From Platerodrilus igneus (lineage: Eukaryota > Arthropoda > Insecta > Coleoptera > Lycidae), in NCBI GenBank assembly GCA_036346225.1, contig JARFIW010000170.1:9238501-9302500 (forward strand): a stretch of DNA of 64,000 nucleotides, read 5' to 3'. Position numbers and translations under genes: made by a program. Positions within the stretch are counted from its first letter, which is position 1. Each line of letters starts with the position of its first letter. The notes under the pieces were generated by a model. The model was not told the DNA's origin, did not search any database, and worked only from the letters and a program-made list of their open reading frames with translations. Shown here piece by piece: positions 34,458-45,299 of the stretch.

Positions 34458-34862
34458 TGTTCACGCGCGGGGGGTCTTATAAATTTATACATCGACTTAC
34501 CTCCGCGGTGTTTTGTGTTTTTCTAAGCTGCAGTTCCTATTCTTTCAACCAAGTGGACTGTATGCGAATTGAGTCTATGTTACGTTACACTTGCACTGAG
34601 GTTTTTAGGGTTTAACAACGAAAGTCTGCTGCGGCACTTGACTAACTTAGGGTACTGAACGAAGAAACACGACCGTTCTGCTTCAATATCCATAAGAAAG
34701 TGTTTGTTCACTACTCTTAGTCCAACTTATTCACAGATGCAGAAGGAATTTTTATGGCAGGATATAAGGGAACAAGGGATGACAGTTTTACTATTAGATT
34801 TACGACTACAAAATTTACGACTTAAAATTAAACACGCAAACGTGCGACAAAGAGACCGAACA
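34458..34862 (-). repeat. BEL/Pao 5' LTR
   Basis: 405 bp partner of 29243-29647. Transcription of the element would start within it and run toward lower coordinates. Confidence 0.95.
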
Positions 34863-34867
34863 GTATT
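34863..34867. repeat. GTATT target duplication, shared
   Basis: Middle copy of GTATT. It serves as right duplication of the BEL/Pao element and left duplication of the solo LTR. Confidence 0.85.
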
Positions 34868-35291
34868 TGTTCAAAATTGGGTTAGAACGCCACTCTTAAT
34901 TTCGATTTTATTCATTTTAAAGAGTCAAGGTTTTGTTTTGCGATAAACTAGGCGGTATTATCTATCACTGGTTTTGCACGGACACTCCTTTCGTAGCATT
35001 CGGCCCGTGCGGTCATGTATTAAAACATAACATAATACAATATACATTTTGGTGTATGTTACTGTGCTACTACATAATTCCGTCGGCGGAGATGTTGTTC
35101 TGGTTTGGATTCTGCCAACCACTTCCGTAGAAGCCAACAGTATGAACATTAAGGTAAGTGCATGATCGTTGTTGGATTTACCGCTAAGAGTATTTTATCG
35201 CAACACCACCCCCAAGTCACAGTCCACTTACTCTAAGGAAATAATCTGGAGTTTCACGCATTGTGTAAATTTTCCCATTATTTCCCCAACA
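34868..35291. repeat. Solo LTR of a second retrotransposon
   Basis: A 424-bp segment starting TGTTCAAAATTGG and ending TTTCCCCAACA (TGTT...AACA). It is flanked on both sides by GTATT and lies at the exact LINE position where GTATTAGTTTAG continues. No internal coding sequence is present. It is a different sequence from the BEL/Pao LTRs but has the same terminal bases and a 5-bp duplication, so probably also a BEL/Pao type reduced to one LTR by recombination. Strand is not determined. Confidence 0.8.
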
Positions 35292-35296
35292 GTATT
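35292..35296. repeat. GTATT target duplication, right
   Basis: Third copy of GTATT, joined to the resumed LINE sequence AGTTTAGATAAT. Confidence 0.85.
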
Positions 35297-35930
35297 AGTT
35301 TAGATAATAGAAAAAGTTTCTTAAAGTCGTACGTATGGAGTGTTCTATTATACGGTAGTGAGACGTGGACAATTAAAGAGGTAGAGAAGAAAAAGATAGA
35401 AGCTTTTGAAACTTGGTGTTATAGGAGAATGTTAAGGATCAATTGGACAGTTAGAGTAACAAATGAGGAAGTTTATAGAAAGATAGGTGAGGAACCCTGT
35501 ATGTGGATACAATTAAAGATCAGGAGAGATAGAATGATAGGACACCAGTTAAGACATGAGGGCTATTTAGTAAGGTCTGACATGTTGGCAGCGATTCGTT
35601 GCCAAAGTCTTACCATAATATATAATTTAACACTTTTCTTTTTTGGAGGGGATAACCAGGTAATATTTCATTTCCTTATGAATGGAAATCATGTAAACAT
35701 GTTGAAGTTCTTTAATAACCATCAGGTTGCTAATATCTATATAGAACCAGGTAGATAGGAAAAAGATAGAAGAGTATAGGAAGACCTAGACCAAGCTATA
35801 TTAGTCAAATTATTAGAAATTTAGGTTGTGAAGGGTATGTAGAACGTTTTAGATTAGCACAGAATAGAAAAGAAGTTAGAGCTGCGTCAAGCCAACCATA
35901 AGTAGGGTCGAAAACAAAATGATGATGATT
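35297..35930 (+). mobile_element. LINE copy 2, 3' portion
   Basis: Resumes LINE copy 2 exactly where it stopped at 29242. Open translation gives SYVWSVLLYGSETWTI, IEAFETWCYRRMLRINWTVR and VTNEEVYRKIGEEPCMW, the C-terminal region seen in copy 1. A foreign unit at 35577-35756 interrupts the coding end. The last LINE part (GACCAAGCTATATTAGTC) follows and the element ends in ATGATGATGAT near 35930, typical of RTE-like 3' ends. Confidence 0.85.
35577..35756 (+). repeat. 180-bp noncoding unit within LINE 3' coding region
   Basis: Runs from ACATGTTGGCAGCGATTCG to ATAGAACCAGGTAGATAGG with TTTTGGAGGGGATAACCAGG inside. Copy 1 proper (15841-15890) lacks it at the same place, while the fragment at 16092-16283 has it. 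It is either an older insertion inherited by a LINE subfamily or a subfamily-specific replacement. Confidence 0.65.
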
Positions 35931-37325
35931 TTGAGGAAATGGACAGTAGTAGGAGATTCATACTCTAGTATACAACCAACTTCTTAAGCTAGAACAACTC
36001 GCAACAAAATGGGTTCAGTTGGAACAAGAAAGAAAATTCGTATTTAAACATAGGGTGCTGGAAAATTATTTGTGTTCGAATTCGTAGAGAACGGATGGTG
36101 GTACGAGATTCATACGCTAGAACTATAATTCTAAGGCCTGGAACACCGATAGCACAAAGGGGCCAATTGGAACAAGAAAATTAGTAAAAGCTTACTCCTG
36201 GTCCCGCACGCTGTTCATCGATAAACTTCTTTTGACTTTTCAGACATATATTTCAACTTAGAAATTTGTCTTTGTACGATAATATTTCGAATAGCTAAAA
36301 CAATTTATAGTGGTATCGATATGTTCGTTTTTCGCAAAACAAGGGGGAAATTCTAGCTCAAAAAATCAGTTTTTCTTTTTATTCGAAAACCGTTTAAAAC
36401 AATATCACTTTGGAACCCAATAGCACAAAGTTAGGACAATCTGAAACAACTTATAATTATAAATTTTGAAAAATGGAGTACCAACTTCATACCCCTAATT
36501 ACGCGTAATTTCCATCAGGGTTTTTGGCAAACAACACATTTTCTCCCATTAATTAACTGCCAAAAATTCCTAAACGAAACAATTTAAAATAAAGCTTTAT
36601 AAAACATTTCCCTATCCCTGATTATTTGTTTATAAAGGCATTTGCTTTCAGTCCTACCTTTTGGTACATTGTCAACATTTTTGGAAATTTATAGTTTATG
36701 GGTAATCGTATATAGTTTAAACATGCGATGATAATTGATAGTAGGAAGACTGTGGATGGGATTTAAATTAAACATAACAAAAACATTCTTAACTATAAAA
36801 TTTTTTAGAAAATTAAATACGTATTTCGACCACTAAGTGACAATAATCTCCATTGTAAGGCGAAAGCCATAAGAATTCCTCAACAATCTTTTTATTAAAA
36901 TTATATCCCAACTGATGATGACAACTTAGTGGTCAAAGTAAGTAATTAACCTTCTAAATTTTTGCGATTAAAGGTTTTATGTATATTTAATTTAAATCGT
37001 GCCACCATGTGCTTGTTTATCATTTAATCAACGACTTCCCTGCCTTTGGAACATAAATATATCAGACATTACTTAAAAAAAAACTATACAACTTATTAGA
37101 ATGCATTTTTATTGGTTCCGTTCAAGCGGTTTTCGAAATAATATAATTTACGACAGTGAACTCCAACATCACCTAACTCCGCCCTTATTCTTTATTATAA
37201 TACAACCTCCTGTAAGTAAGAACGCTCTTATAAAAATAACAATCTTTCCTAAGAAAACTAGATTAGCGTGTTTATAAAAATCTGTGGCAAACTTTGCTCG
37301 TTTCACCTACACAAGGACAAAAATT
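35931..37325. other. No recognised gene
   Basis: AT-rich sequence between the LINE and the satellite. Short imperfect repeats (GAGATTCATACTCTAG- and GAGATTCATACGCTAG-like at 35950 and 36102) are visible, but no coding pattern. Confidence 0.45.
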
Positions 37326-39170
37326 GCGTTACTACAGTGTTAGGCCCCTCAGTACATACACGGCAGATTTTAAGTTTCATGCGAAATTAAAAAGTAATTA
37401 TTTTTTCCTGGACTACATCAAGTAGCCACCAGCATTTCTTTAATTATTTTCTGGATTAATAGAAAAGCAGCGAATTTGTAAAGAAATCTACATTCAGGTA
37501 TTAAGGGCCTCAGTGCATACGCGGCAAATTTTTAAGATCCATGCTCCAAAAAAGGTATTCATTTTGTACTGAACCGCGTTAAGTGATCGATAGCACTACT
37601 TTAGAAATTTGCCGCATATGTACTGAGGGCCTTAAGACCTAAATGTAGATTTCTTTACAAATTCGCTGCTTTTGTATTCATTCAGAAAAAATCAGAGTAC
37701 TTCTGGCGGCCACTTAATACAGTTCAGGAAAAACTTAATAACTATTTTATTTGGCCATGTAACTTAAAATTTTGCCGCGTATGTACTGAGGGCCTAAATA
37801 CCTAAATGCAAATTTCTTCACAAATTATCTGCTTTTGTATTAACTCACAAAAAAAGTAAAGTATTGTTGGCGGTAACTTGGCACATTTCAGGAAAATAAT
37901 AATAACTTTTTATTTTAGCATGAAATTTGAAAATCTTCCGCATATGTACCAAAAGCATTAATACTAACTACAGATTTCTTTACAAATTAGAGAAAATTAA
38001 AGTAGTGCTGGCGGTTACTTGACACAGTTCAGGAAAAAATTAATAATTTTTTAGTTGGACATGGAATTTAAAAATCTGCCGCGCATGTTAGAACATGGAA
38101 CTAAAAATTTTCCGCGTTCAGACTGAGCGCCTAATTACCTAAATGTAGATTTCTTTACAAATTCGCTGCTTTTGTATTAACTCCGAAAAAATTTGCCGCG
38201 TGCGGACTGAGTGCCTAATACCCAAATGTAGATTTCTTTACAAATTCGCTGCTTTTGTATTAACTCAGAAAAAAATTAAAGTAGTGTGGGCGGTTACTTG
38301 ACATAGGGGCGGCTCCGTGGCATGTGTGCGAGTACTACTCCCAAGGCCCCGGGTTCGAATCCCGACACGGTCCGCTTGAAAAATGTTAGGCGAGTATTTT
38401 TCACAAAAATACACCCTCGTTCGGATGAGAGGTAAAATGGAGGTCCCATGTGTGAGTGTTATCACGCACGGTAAAGATTCCTACCTTGCTTGGAACAGCA
38501 AGGGTTCGGCAAAATTCCAAATTTTCCAGGTAAAAAAAACTCCCATCCTAGCCAATGCAGGAGTGGAGCATTGGAAAAAATCACATGCAAGGTTACTTGA
38601 TATAGTTCAGGAAAAAATTAATAACTTTATTAATTGGGCATGGAATTTAAACATCTGCCGCGTATATACTGAGGGCCTTAGTACTTAATGCAGAATTCGT
38701 TACAAGTTATCTGCCTATGTATTAACTTAGAAAAAAGTAAAGTAGTACTGACGGTCACTTGACACAGTTCAGAAAAAAAGTATCTCCCTTTTATTTGGGC
38801 ATGGTACTTAAAAATTTGCCGCGTTTGTATTGAGGGTCTTAATACCTAAATATAGATTTCTTTACAAATTATGTACTTTCGTATTATCTCAGAAAAAAGT
38901 GAAGCAGTACTGGCGGTCACTTGACACGCCTTAGGAAAAAATTTATTTGAGCATGGAATTTAAAAGTCTGGCGTGTATGTACTGAGAGCATGAATACATA
39001 AATGTTTTGGCATTGACCGAGAAAAAGAAACTAGTGCTGGCGGCCACTTGATACAGTTCAGGAAAATGTTACTAAATTTTTTATTTGGTCATAGAGCTTA
39101 AAATCTGCCGCGTATCTACTAAGGGTTTTAATACATAAATGTCAAGAACAAATAACTCAGACGAGTGTAG
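37326..39170. repeat. Satellite array, unit about 160 bp, about ten units
   Basis: Units carry CTGCCGCGTATGTACTGAGG, then CTAAATGTAGATTTCTTTAC and AAATTCGCTGCTTTTGTATT, then GGCGGTTACTTGACACAGTT. Anchors are seen near 37611, 37774, 37938, 38079/38112, 38195, 38657, 38818, 38970 and 39108. Two units at 37340 and 37501 run in the opposite direction, so the array turns around at about 37550-37610. A SINE (38306-38590) interrupts it. Units are diverged from one another. Confidence 0.85.
38306..38590 (+). mobile_element. tRNA-derived SINE inserted in satellite
   Basis: 285 bp. The head folds like a tRNA: GGCTCCGTGGCATG (A-box region) and a perfect B box GGTTCGAATCC at 38352-38362, so RNA polymerase III could transcribe it. 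The body continues with CACCCTCGTTCGGATGAGAG. Flanking GGTTACTTGACATA (38292-38305) and GGTTACTTGATATA (38591-38604) form a 14-bp duplication with one mismatch; both belong to the satellite. The tail is A-rich (GGAAAAAATC). Confidence 0.85.
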
Positions 39171-40201
39171 TTCAAGCGTTAGGAAAGGATTGGATTTGCC
39201 GTTGTCTGGGAATACCTGTCTTAATAGGTTATTAAATTGGACACTGCTCGATCTCAAGAAAGTTGTCTCAGTTGAAAATTGCAAAGAATAACAGGAGACT
39301 ATGCTGACAATGCTCAAAGGACGGACGTTTCTCAGAAGAAACAGTAAAATCTTCAACCTCAAGCGAAGAAATTGGTTTCTCGCGATAAAACAAAGTAAGA
39401 AAAAGAACGAAGAAGAAAACCAACAGCACAAGCCAAAACAGGACCCAAGGGTCAAGCCTCAAGTATGCAAAGCAACAACAAGGGAGAACGAGAGGAAGAG
39501 AGGTAGAGCGGTGGTAAAAGAAACGATGTACTACAAACTGTGGTAACCAGGAATCGCAACAATCGAAGAACCAAGAAAAAGAACGGCTAACTAAACCTAA
39601 AGTCGACTAAGTCATGGTTTCCGAACAAAAGAAAAACGGACTAGAAAGCACTCACCACGGGAAGTGGATCGAAAAATTTAACTAAGTCAACACGAAGATC
39701 AACAGAACGTAAAACCAGCCAAAGGAAAAAGGAGGAGGAATGTGGAACGAAAGGAATGAGGAAAAAGAAAAAACAAAATGAATAACACCAAGCAACAAGT
39801 ACAAAAACCACAACAAAAACACCCCCTAAGAATCGCACAAAAGAAAATAAAACAGAATTCCAGTGTAGTTATGTATGAGTATGTGTGTGCGTGGGCGTGC
39901 GTGCGTGCGTGCGTGTGTATGTGTGTGTGTGTGTTGATGTATGAATATGTGAGTGTGTGTAAGAAGGGTGTGTGTATGTGTTGTGCGTGTATAAAGTGTG
40001 CGTGTGTGTATGTGTTGGACCGCTGTAGTCGCCTCTTACGACAGGCAGGCCGTACCATGGGGCTATTCTATTCCCGGACCCACACGGGGTAAGAAAAGAA
40101 AGAAACCCCATCAAAACAGGGAAATAAATAACGAAATCTTAAAGTCCAGTAGTCAAGTCCTAAAGAGAGCAAAGTCGGCATAAGAATCTGGGGAACGAGG
40201 A
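39171..40201. other. A-rich region with microsatellite, no recognised gene
   Basis: 39290-39860 is strongly purine-rich on the plus strand and holds no recognised domain. 39868-40015 is a degenerate (GT)n/(GCGT)n tract. The His/Thr- and Cys/Val-rich frames over it are by-products. Confidence 0.5.
40020..40115 (-). repeat. LINE 5'-leader box
   Basis: TAGTCGCCTCTTACGACAGGCAGG on the plus strand is the reverse complement of the leader box CGCTTATCGCAAAAGGCGAT seen at the 5' ends of LINE copies 1 and 2. It is followed by TTCCCGGACCCACACGGGG, a small GC-rich hairpin. It marks a 5' fragment of a related element on the minus strand. Confidence 0.5.
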
Positions 40202-40516
40202 CTAGATGTTGGGCTTAAGATGTTTGCGCCGCCAGCAAGAAAATGAAACGAGATCAAAGACATTAGGATTTCGTCGACCAACATCTTCAGGTTCTGAATC
40301 AGTATAGACAAATTTCTGCCTCTTATGGGCAGTTTTCCGTAAAACAGGGACAGCAGGGGGTGTAGTTGTTGTAGCACGCGGTATATGAGGTAGTAAGGGT
40401 AGTTTAGAAAACTCAAAACGCGTTAGGGAAGAAAGTTGTTTGTTGTTAGAATTGGTGGTTAGAAAGTCATCGGTAGAAAAGGAAATATCCCACGAGATTA
40501 GAAAACTTGAAAACAC
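40202..40516 (-). other. Unrecognised open frame, possible LINE ORF1 piece
   Basis: A 104-codon frame with a Pro/Thr-rich patch (ATTTTPPAVPVLRKTAHKRQ) and an acidic stretch (YTDSEPEDVGRR). It follows a LINE leader box in the same orientation (40020-40115), so it may be ORF1 of that element. The N-terminal part could also be chance. Confidence 0.25.
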
Positions 40517-40904
40517 GGTCTTATCGGATAGTTCAATACCTCATTTCAACGAGTCTTTAGATGGAAATCACATAAGAATCAATTATACGCGGTCGTAATA
40601 TATAACAAGTTAACGGATACCTAAAACAAGGTATTGACTATTTAATTTTAGCATAAACTTTTCGTTTCGAAATAAATAAGTTTAAAATAAAAATTAGTAG
40701 GAAGCGTACTTATTGTAAACAGGATGTTGTCGACGTATGAAAGAGTAGAAACGGAAGCGACGTAAATGAAAATGTTTATTTGAATACCGCCGAAAATGAA
40801 CGTAACAAAGTAAAATGGAAAATTGTTCGAAATACTCAAAAAGATTGGAATGAGTTACAGGAATAGTCGGATAGTACATAGCTTATACAAAGAGCGGTAT
40901 TATC

Positions 40905-41600
40905 ATCTAGCATGGAAGAGTTAGAAGCAAATCTTAATAAAATGGAAACAGTAGTAATAGAATGATACGGGATGAAAATTAAGAAAAATAAAACTAAAGT
41001 ACCCGTATGTAAAAGAGGGAGAAATAAGTAAAGAACCACAATACAAACAGGAAACCAGAACGTACAAGAGGTTAAGAAAGCCAAATACCGCAAGATGGGA
41101 AAAGTGCAAAAGATATAAAACAAAGAATAGCACAAAACCGTGCAGCATTTAACAAGAAAAAGCAACTACTATGTTCAATAACAGCAAACATAGAAACAGA
41201 AAAGATTGCTGAAAGCATATGTATGAAGTAAAGCACTGTACGACTGTGAAGCATGGACAGTAGGAGCAGCGGACAGTAAAAGGATGAAATGTGATGTTAC
41301 AGACGTTTGATGAAGATGTCACGGACAGACAAAGTTAAGAACAAAGAGGTTCTAAAAATAGTAGGTGAAGAAACTCAGCAAAAAAATAGGAGAGACACGT
41401 TCTAAAGCAAGAGGGAATCGTCCAGGATATATTAGAAGAAGAGAAAGGAAAAAAAAGAGGAAGAGGTAGACCTAGATTAGACTATTGCAGACAGATAGTG
41501 AAAGATGTAGGCTGTGGAAATTTCCGAAAGTGTGTAGGTTGGCTCAGAATAGGAAACAAAGGAAGTACGCGTCTAACCAGTTCCAGGACTGAAAACCTAA
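40905..41600 (+). pseudogene. LINE RT C-terminal fragment
   Basis: Translation in shifting frames gives NKMETVVIE, YGMKIKKNKTKV (the Lys-rich motif after the FADD box), ALYDCEAWTVG (equivalent to LYGSETWT), VLKIVGEE, RGRGRPRLDYCRQIVKDVGC and NFRKCVGWL. A LINE of the same broad kind as copies 1/2 but of a different family, heavily decayed. Confidence 0.65.
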
Positions 41601-41689
41601 AGATGATGGTATTTGTTAACAATGAACCGACAAGCAGTGAAACGAAATAGTAGGCATCCCTGTGACAAACCAAACAAAATGAGAAACAT

Positions 41690-41945
41690 GAGTTTCTTAC
41701 ATGAGTTTTTTGGCGAGCGTATAATCTCTAAAGGGTTATGGCCACCACGGTCTCCAGATTTAACGCCTCCAGTGTTTTCCTCTGGGGTTATCTTAAAGGA
41801 AGGGTTTATAAAAATAGACCTCATACACGGAGATTAACAATATTAGTGTAGGCGTACTCCGCAAAGTGTCAACAAACGCGGTAAAACGAATTCGTGCGTG
41901 TATTAATGAATAAGGCACCCATTTTGAACATATGTTATAAGACAT
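41690..41945 (+). pseudogene. Tc1/mariner-like transposase C-terminal fragment
   Basis: Reads FLHEFFGERIISKGLWPPRS, then PDLTPP, then (one base off) a block like FLWGYLKE, then YKNRPHT. At the end comes AVKRIRACINE and GTHFEHML. The WPPRSPDLTP(P)DFFLWG core is the region around the last catalytic Asp/Glu of IS630-Tc1-mariner transposases from insects. Only the last quarter of the protein is left and it has frameshifts. Confidence 0.65.
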
Positions 41946-44900
41946 AAAATGTTCGAAATAAGTATATATGTTATCAAAGTTATAACAATAATAAATAAAA
42001 TACATTACAACCTTTTTGATGTGCGCGACTTAATAAACGCACTGTATATATGTATGGGCCGGTATTGAAATAGTGCAATTTTTAACATCTTCAGTCAGCT
42101 CTGTAAATACAAATCAGTTATCGCTTATTTCAAGACTTTATACCGTTGAGAACATAAATAAAAAACTCTTTAAAAATAAAGGTTAAGGGCACTGAATGTC
42201 ATTTGAAAAAATTAAAGTGTCAGAACGTTTACAAAAGAGATATAAAATTCTATAGTTGATTTTATCATTTTGCTGCAATTTGAATCGCTTCACGCCTTTC
42301 TCCCAAAAAGGAACAACAACCAAATTATCTGAATTTATACGTTATTTAATTTCCATACGATAAATTATTAGTGGCACGTCCTTAATAGATGAGAATTCTA
42401 TGTTATCCAATTTTAATTGGTACATTTGGTAGTCGTATGCAAATTAGCTATGTCAATGTTTCACAGGCAGCGAAACCCGTTTGTATGATGCAAAAGGTTA
42501 TAGAATCTAATCTGAATCAAATTTAGTCATGAGACACAAACAAGAAATCGGAGAAATGAGATGGTGAAGTATAAGACGGAAGCAAGAAATCAAAATTCGT
42601 TCAAAGGAGCTCTTGGGTGGCACTTTTAGTATACGTGGTTGAATTCGCCTAGATCGCGTTTTGAATACTTTCGGAATGTACAAATAGAGCACCTTACAAA
42701 AAAGAAGGCCTATAACCAATGTTGCCTAATACGGCAATCATATCGTTGTGAGATCACGATCACTAATCTCACTACCATTAAATTGAACCTTATGTAAGAA
42801 ACTTTCCACAGATCCAAGGTAATTTCTATAAAATAATAACTGGCCCCAAGCCCCTGTAAAGGTCCTACCAACAGGAAAAATTAAATGAAACTAATATGCC
42901 AGCATTTATTTGAAACTGACCTAACTCGTTTCAGAGTGAAGCCATGTGATTGCAGTGCCTTATTTCGCTAGGGCACAATTAACTAAAAACGATACAGTGC
43001 GTTAAAAACTTCAATTATTTTAACAACAGATTTCACGTGGGTTGCAGTATTTTGTTAGCAGCTTTGCAAACCTCTTAGTAATTTAAAACTGAAAATTTCG
43101 TAGGATTAAATTATGTGATACTCAACTTCAGCGTACAAGAAAAAATACAAAGACTGTTCAACCGATGTTTAGTTTCATACATTTCGCCAGTTATAATCAA
43201 ATGTTACTGAGACCAAGTTGATATATAACCAGAAGGTTTATCAAACTACCTATTTATCGTACGTTGAATACCTTTAATTCTATTAATACATCCACTCCTT
43301 CCTCCTTCGGGGCAATCAAGACGATCTATACACTGTCAAATTGGATGAAAGGGCCCCTCAGGGTTTAAAACATTCAAAGAAGATAAGGCATCTCCGGAAT
43401 ATTATGCAAAATAGCTATCGTGCAAAGCAAGATGACTATCTATAAAAGGTGTTACTGTCTCTTTTCTGTATTGTTAATTCTAACTGGGAAAACGTTCTTT
43501 GTGTTCGATGACCTAGATAATGTGTAGAATATGTTGTACAGGGTAGCGAACGCTAGCAATAGGTACACAAAGGAATTGGGGACACGATCGTCTTTTATGT
43601 CGGATTTATTGATTCGCTTACTGCGCATAAAGTATAATTTCATTTTATAGTGGGGGACTTGCTGCAAAATGGGTCATTATCCTGTTTTGGCGAAAGCACA
43701 CAGCTCGGCTTTTCGTGAAGTTTAGTAGCGAGTTAATGGAATATTTGGCAATCAATTTGGGTTTGAAAGGGTGATGCAGCAATATATCAGTAAGTTAAAC
43801 TTGTCTGAATGGTGGGAGTAATTCAGTACGCACATAACTTAAAAATAATTCGATCATGAACATGCTATGATGTCTCTCCAGATTGTAAAGCAATTATCTC
43901 TGTCTGTCAGGAATTTGAAAGCCTCTAAAAGCGAGCGATCGTTGTAATCTAACATTAATTGTAATATCTTTAGAGCGTTCAAAATACAACATGACATTTT
44001 CTTGTCTCGTTAGTTACCCGGATTGATTTGTTGTATTGTATTGTATCTCCACATGAAATTTAAGCTGGGCCAATAAGCTTATTTGATTTAACAACTTGGC
44101 TCTATAATAAAGTGCGATACATACATACGTATTCTTTAAGCGATTCCCTAGAAGGTGTAGGCAGGTCTTGCGAAATCTTTGATTAATCTTGCAGAGTCTA
44201 CAAATCCATGAATCACATCTATGACGTTCTATTTCATATTAAAAAATAATTCAGGGCCTCATTACTTTAAAAACCCTTTCAGTTCTTATTTATTTCAATT
44301 TACGTTTGCTACATTTCTATCAGTAGGTAACCGACTGTACTCGTCCTTTTATTTAATTCAAGGCCTGAACGTTTATGTTTATACTCTAGTTCCTTATCTT
44401 ACACGAAAAACCCGATTACACGTGCATCGAGTGTGAAATGGTTTCTCCTGGCATTCAAAGTGTTGGATTTTAAAGACAGGTCCTGGATATGCTGCAATAA
44501 AGTTTTTGATGTAATTTAAAAATGTACAAGCTTTGTGTAATTAGTAAAAATTGTCGTTCACGTTTAAAACCAAAAGATGTATTTTTCTCAATAGTTATGT
44601 TTATCTTATGCAACGCCGACAATTTAGTCATCTTTCCATAAACAAGTGTTCGCTTGCTGTTTTAAACATAAAAACAACTTTAAGAGGGATATGACATGAT
44701 CGCGTGTTATTAAGTTGTTTTAATCCTACAATAAAAGACGGAACATGAAGTGAAAAACAATGTTTAAAATGGTGACCTACTATAGCAAGAAAGTTATTGT
44801 TTTGTTTACGTTTATATACTAGACATTTATTTTATAACAACGAATGAAGGTATTCTGATTTTTTTGTATAATTTCTGTAACCGGAGACTACATTAAAGAC

Positions 44901-45299
44901 TGAATCGACCGCAAAACACTATAATTAAAAAGGTTGAAAACCTTAAAATGAATATTTGGAGATGAAAAACATGACAAACTTAAATCCTCCTACGCGAATC
45001 GGCCTTTTTCTTTTCTACGATCCCTATCTCTCCAACATTTACGACTAGTTAGTTAGCACGACATTCTTCCGAGTCCTTCTATTGTGGTGATAATCGGTGC
45101 GGATAACTACGTTGCTTTCGTTACCCTCTTCCTTGTCCGTCCGGTATACCGTAACACTTCATACACGCCATTCTATTCTTGACGCCTTTCACTTCCCTTT
45201 TATCCACATTTTCATCCACCCGATGCAGCCACGTCTTTCGTGGTCTACCTCTTCTTCTCGAAACAGTAATCCATTCTTAGTACACTTTGTTCGTTAACC
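41946..45299. other. No recognised gene
   Basis: About 3.3 kb of AT-rich sequence. Open frames here (for example 43452-43667 and 44221-44436) are short and without motifs. No repeats stood out. Confidence 0.45.

Larger units (their letters stand above)
29243..34862 (-). mobile_element. BEL/Pao LTR retrotransposon, integrase-core deleted
   Basis: A 5620-bp minus-strand element flanked by two 405-bp LTRs with a 5-bp target duplication (GTATT), as expected for BEL/Pao. Internal order from the 5' end is Gag with zinc knuckles, protease (DUF1758 type), RT, RNase H and the beginning and end of integrase. It is short for the family, because the integrase catalytic core is missing. The LTRs differ at one base by eye, indicating recent insertion. 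It splits LINE copy 2. Confidence 0.95.

Noticed and set aside
38306..38380. tRNA gene candidate with a perfect B box
   Set aside because: It continues into a 285-bp body with an A-rich tail and is flanked by a 14-bp target duplication, so it is the head of a SINE.
39699..40114. His/Thr-rich and Cys/Val-rich frames
   Set aside because: They translate the GT-type microsatellite and its flanks.
41597..41837. Antisense open frame over the mariner-like fragment
   Set aside because: The plus-strand translation carries the transposase motif WPPRSPDLTP; the minus frame is its shadow.
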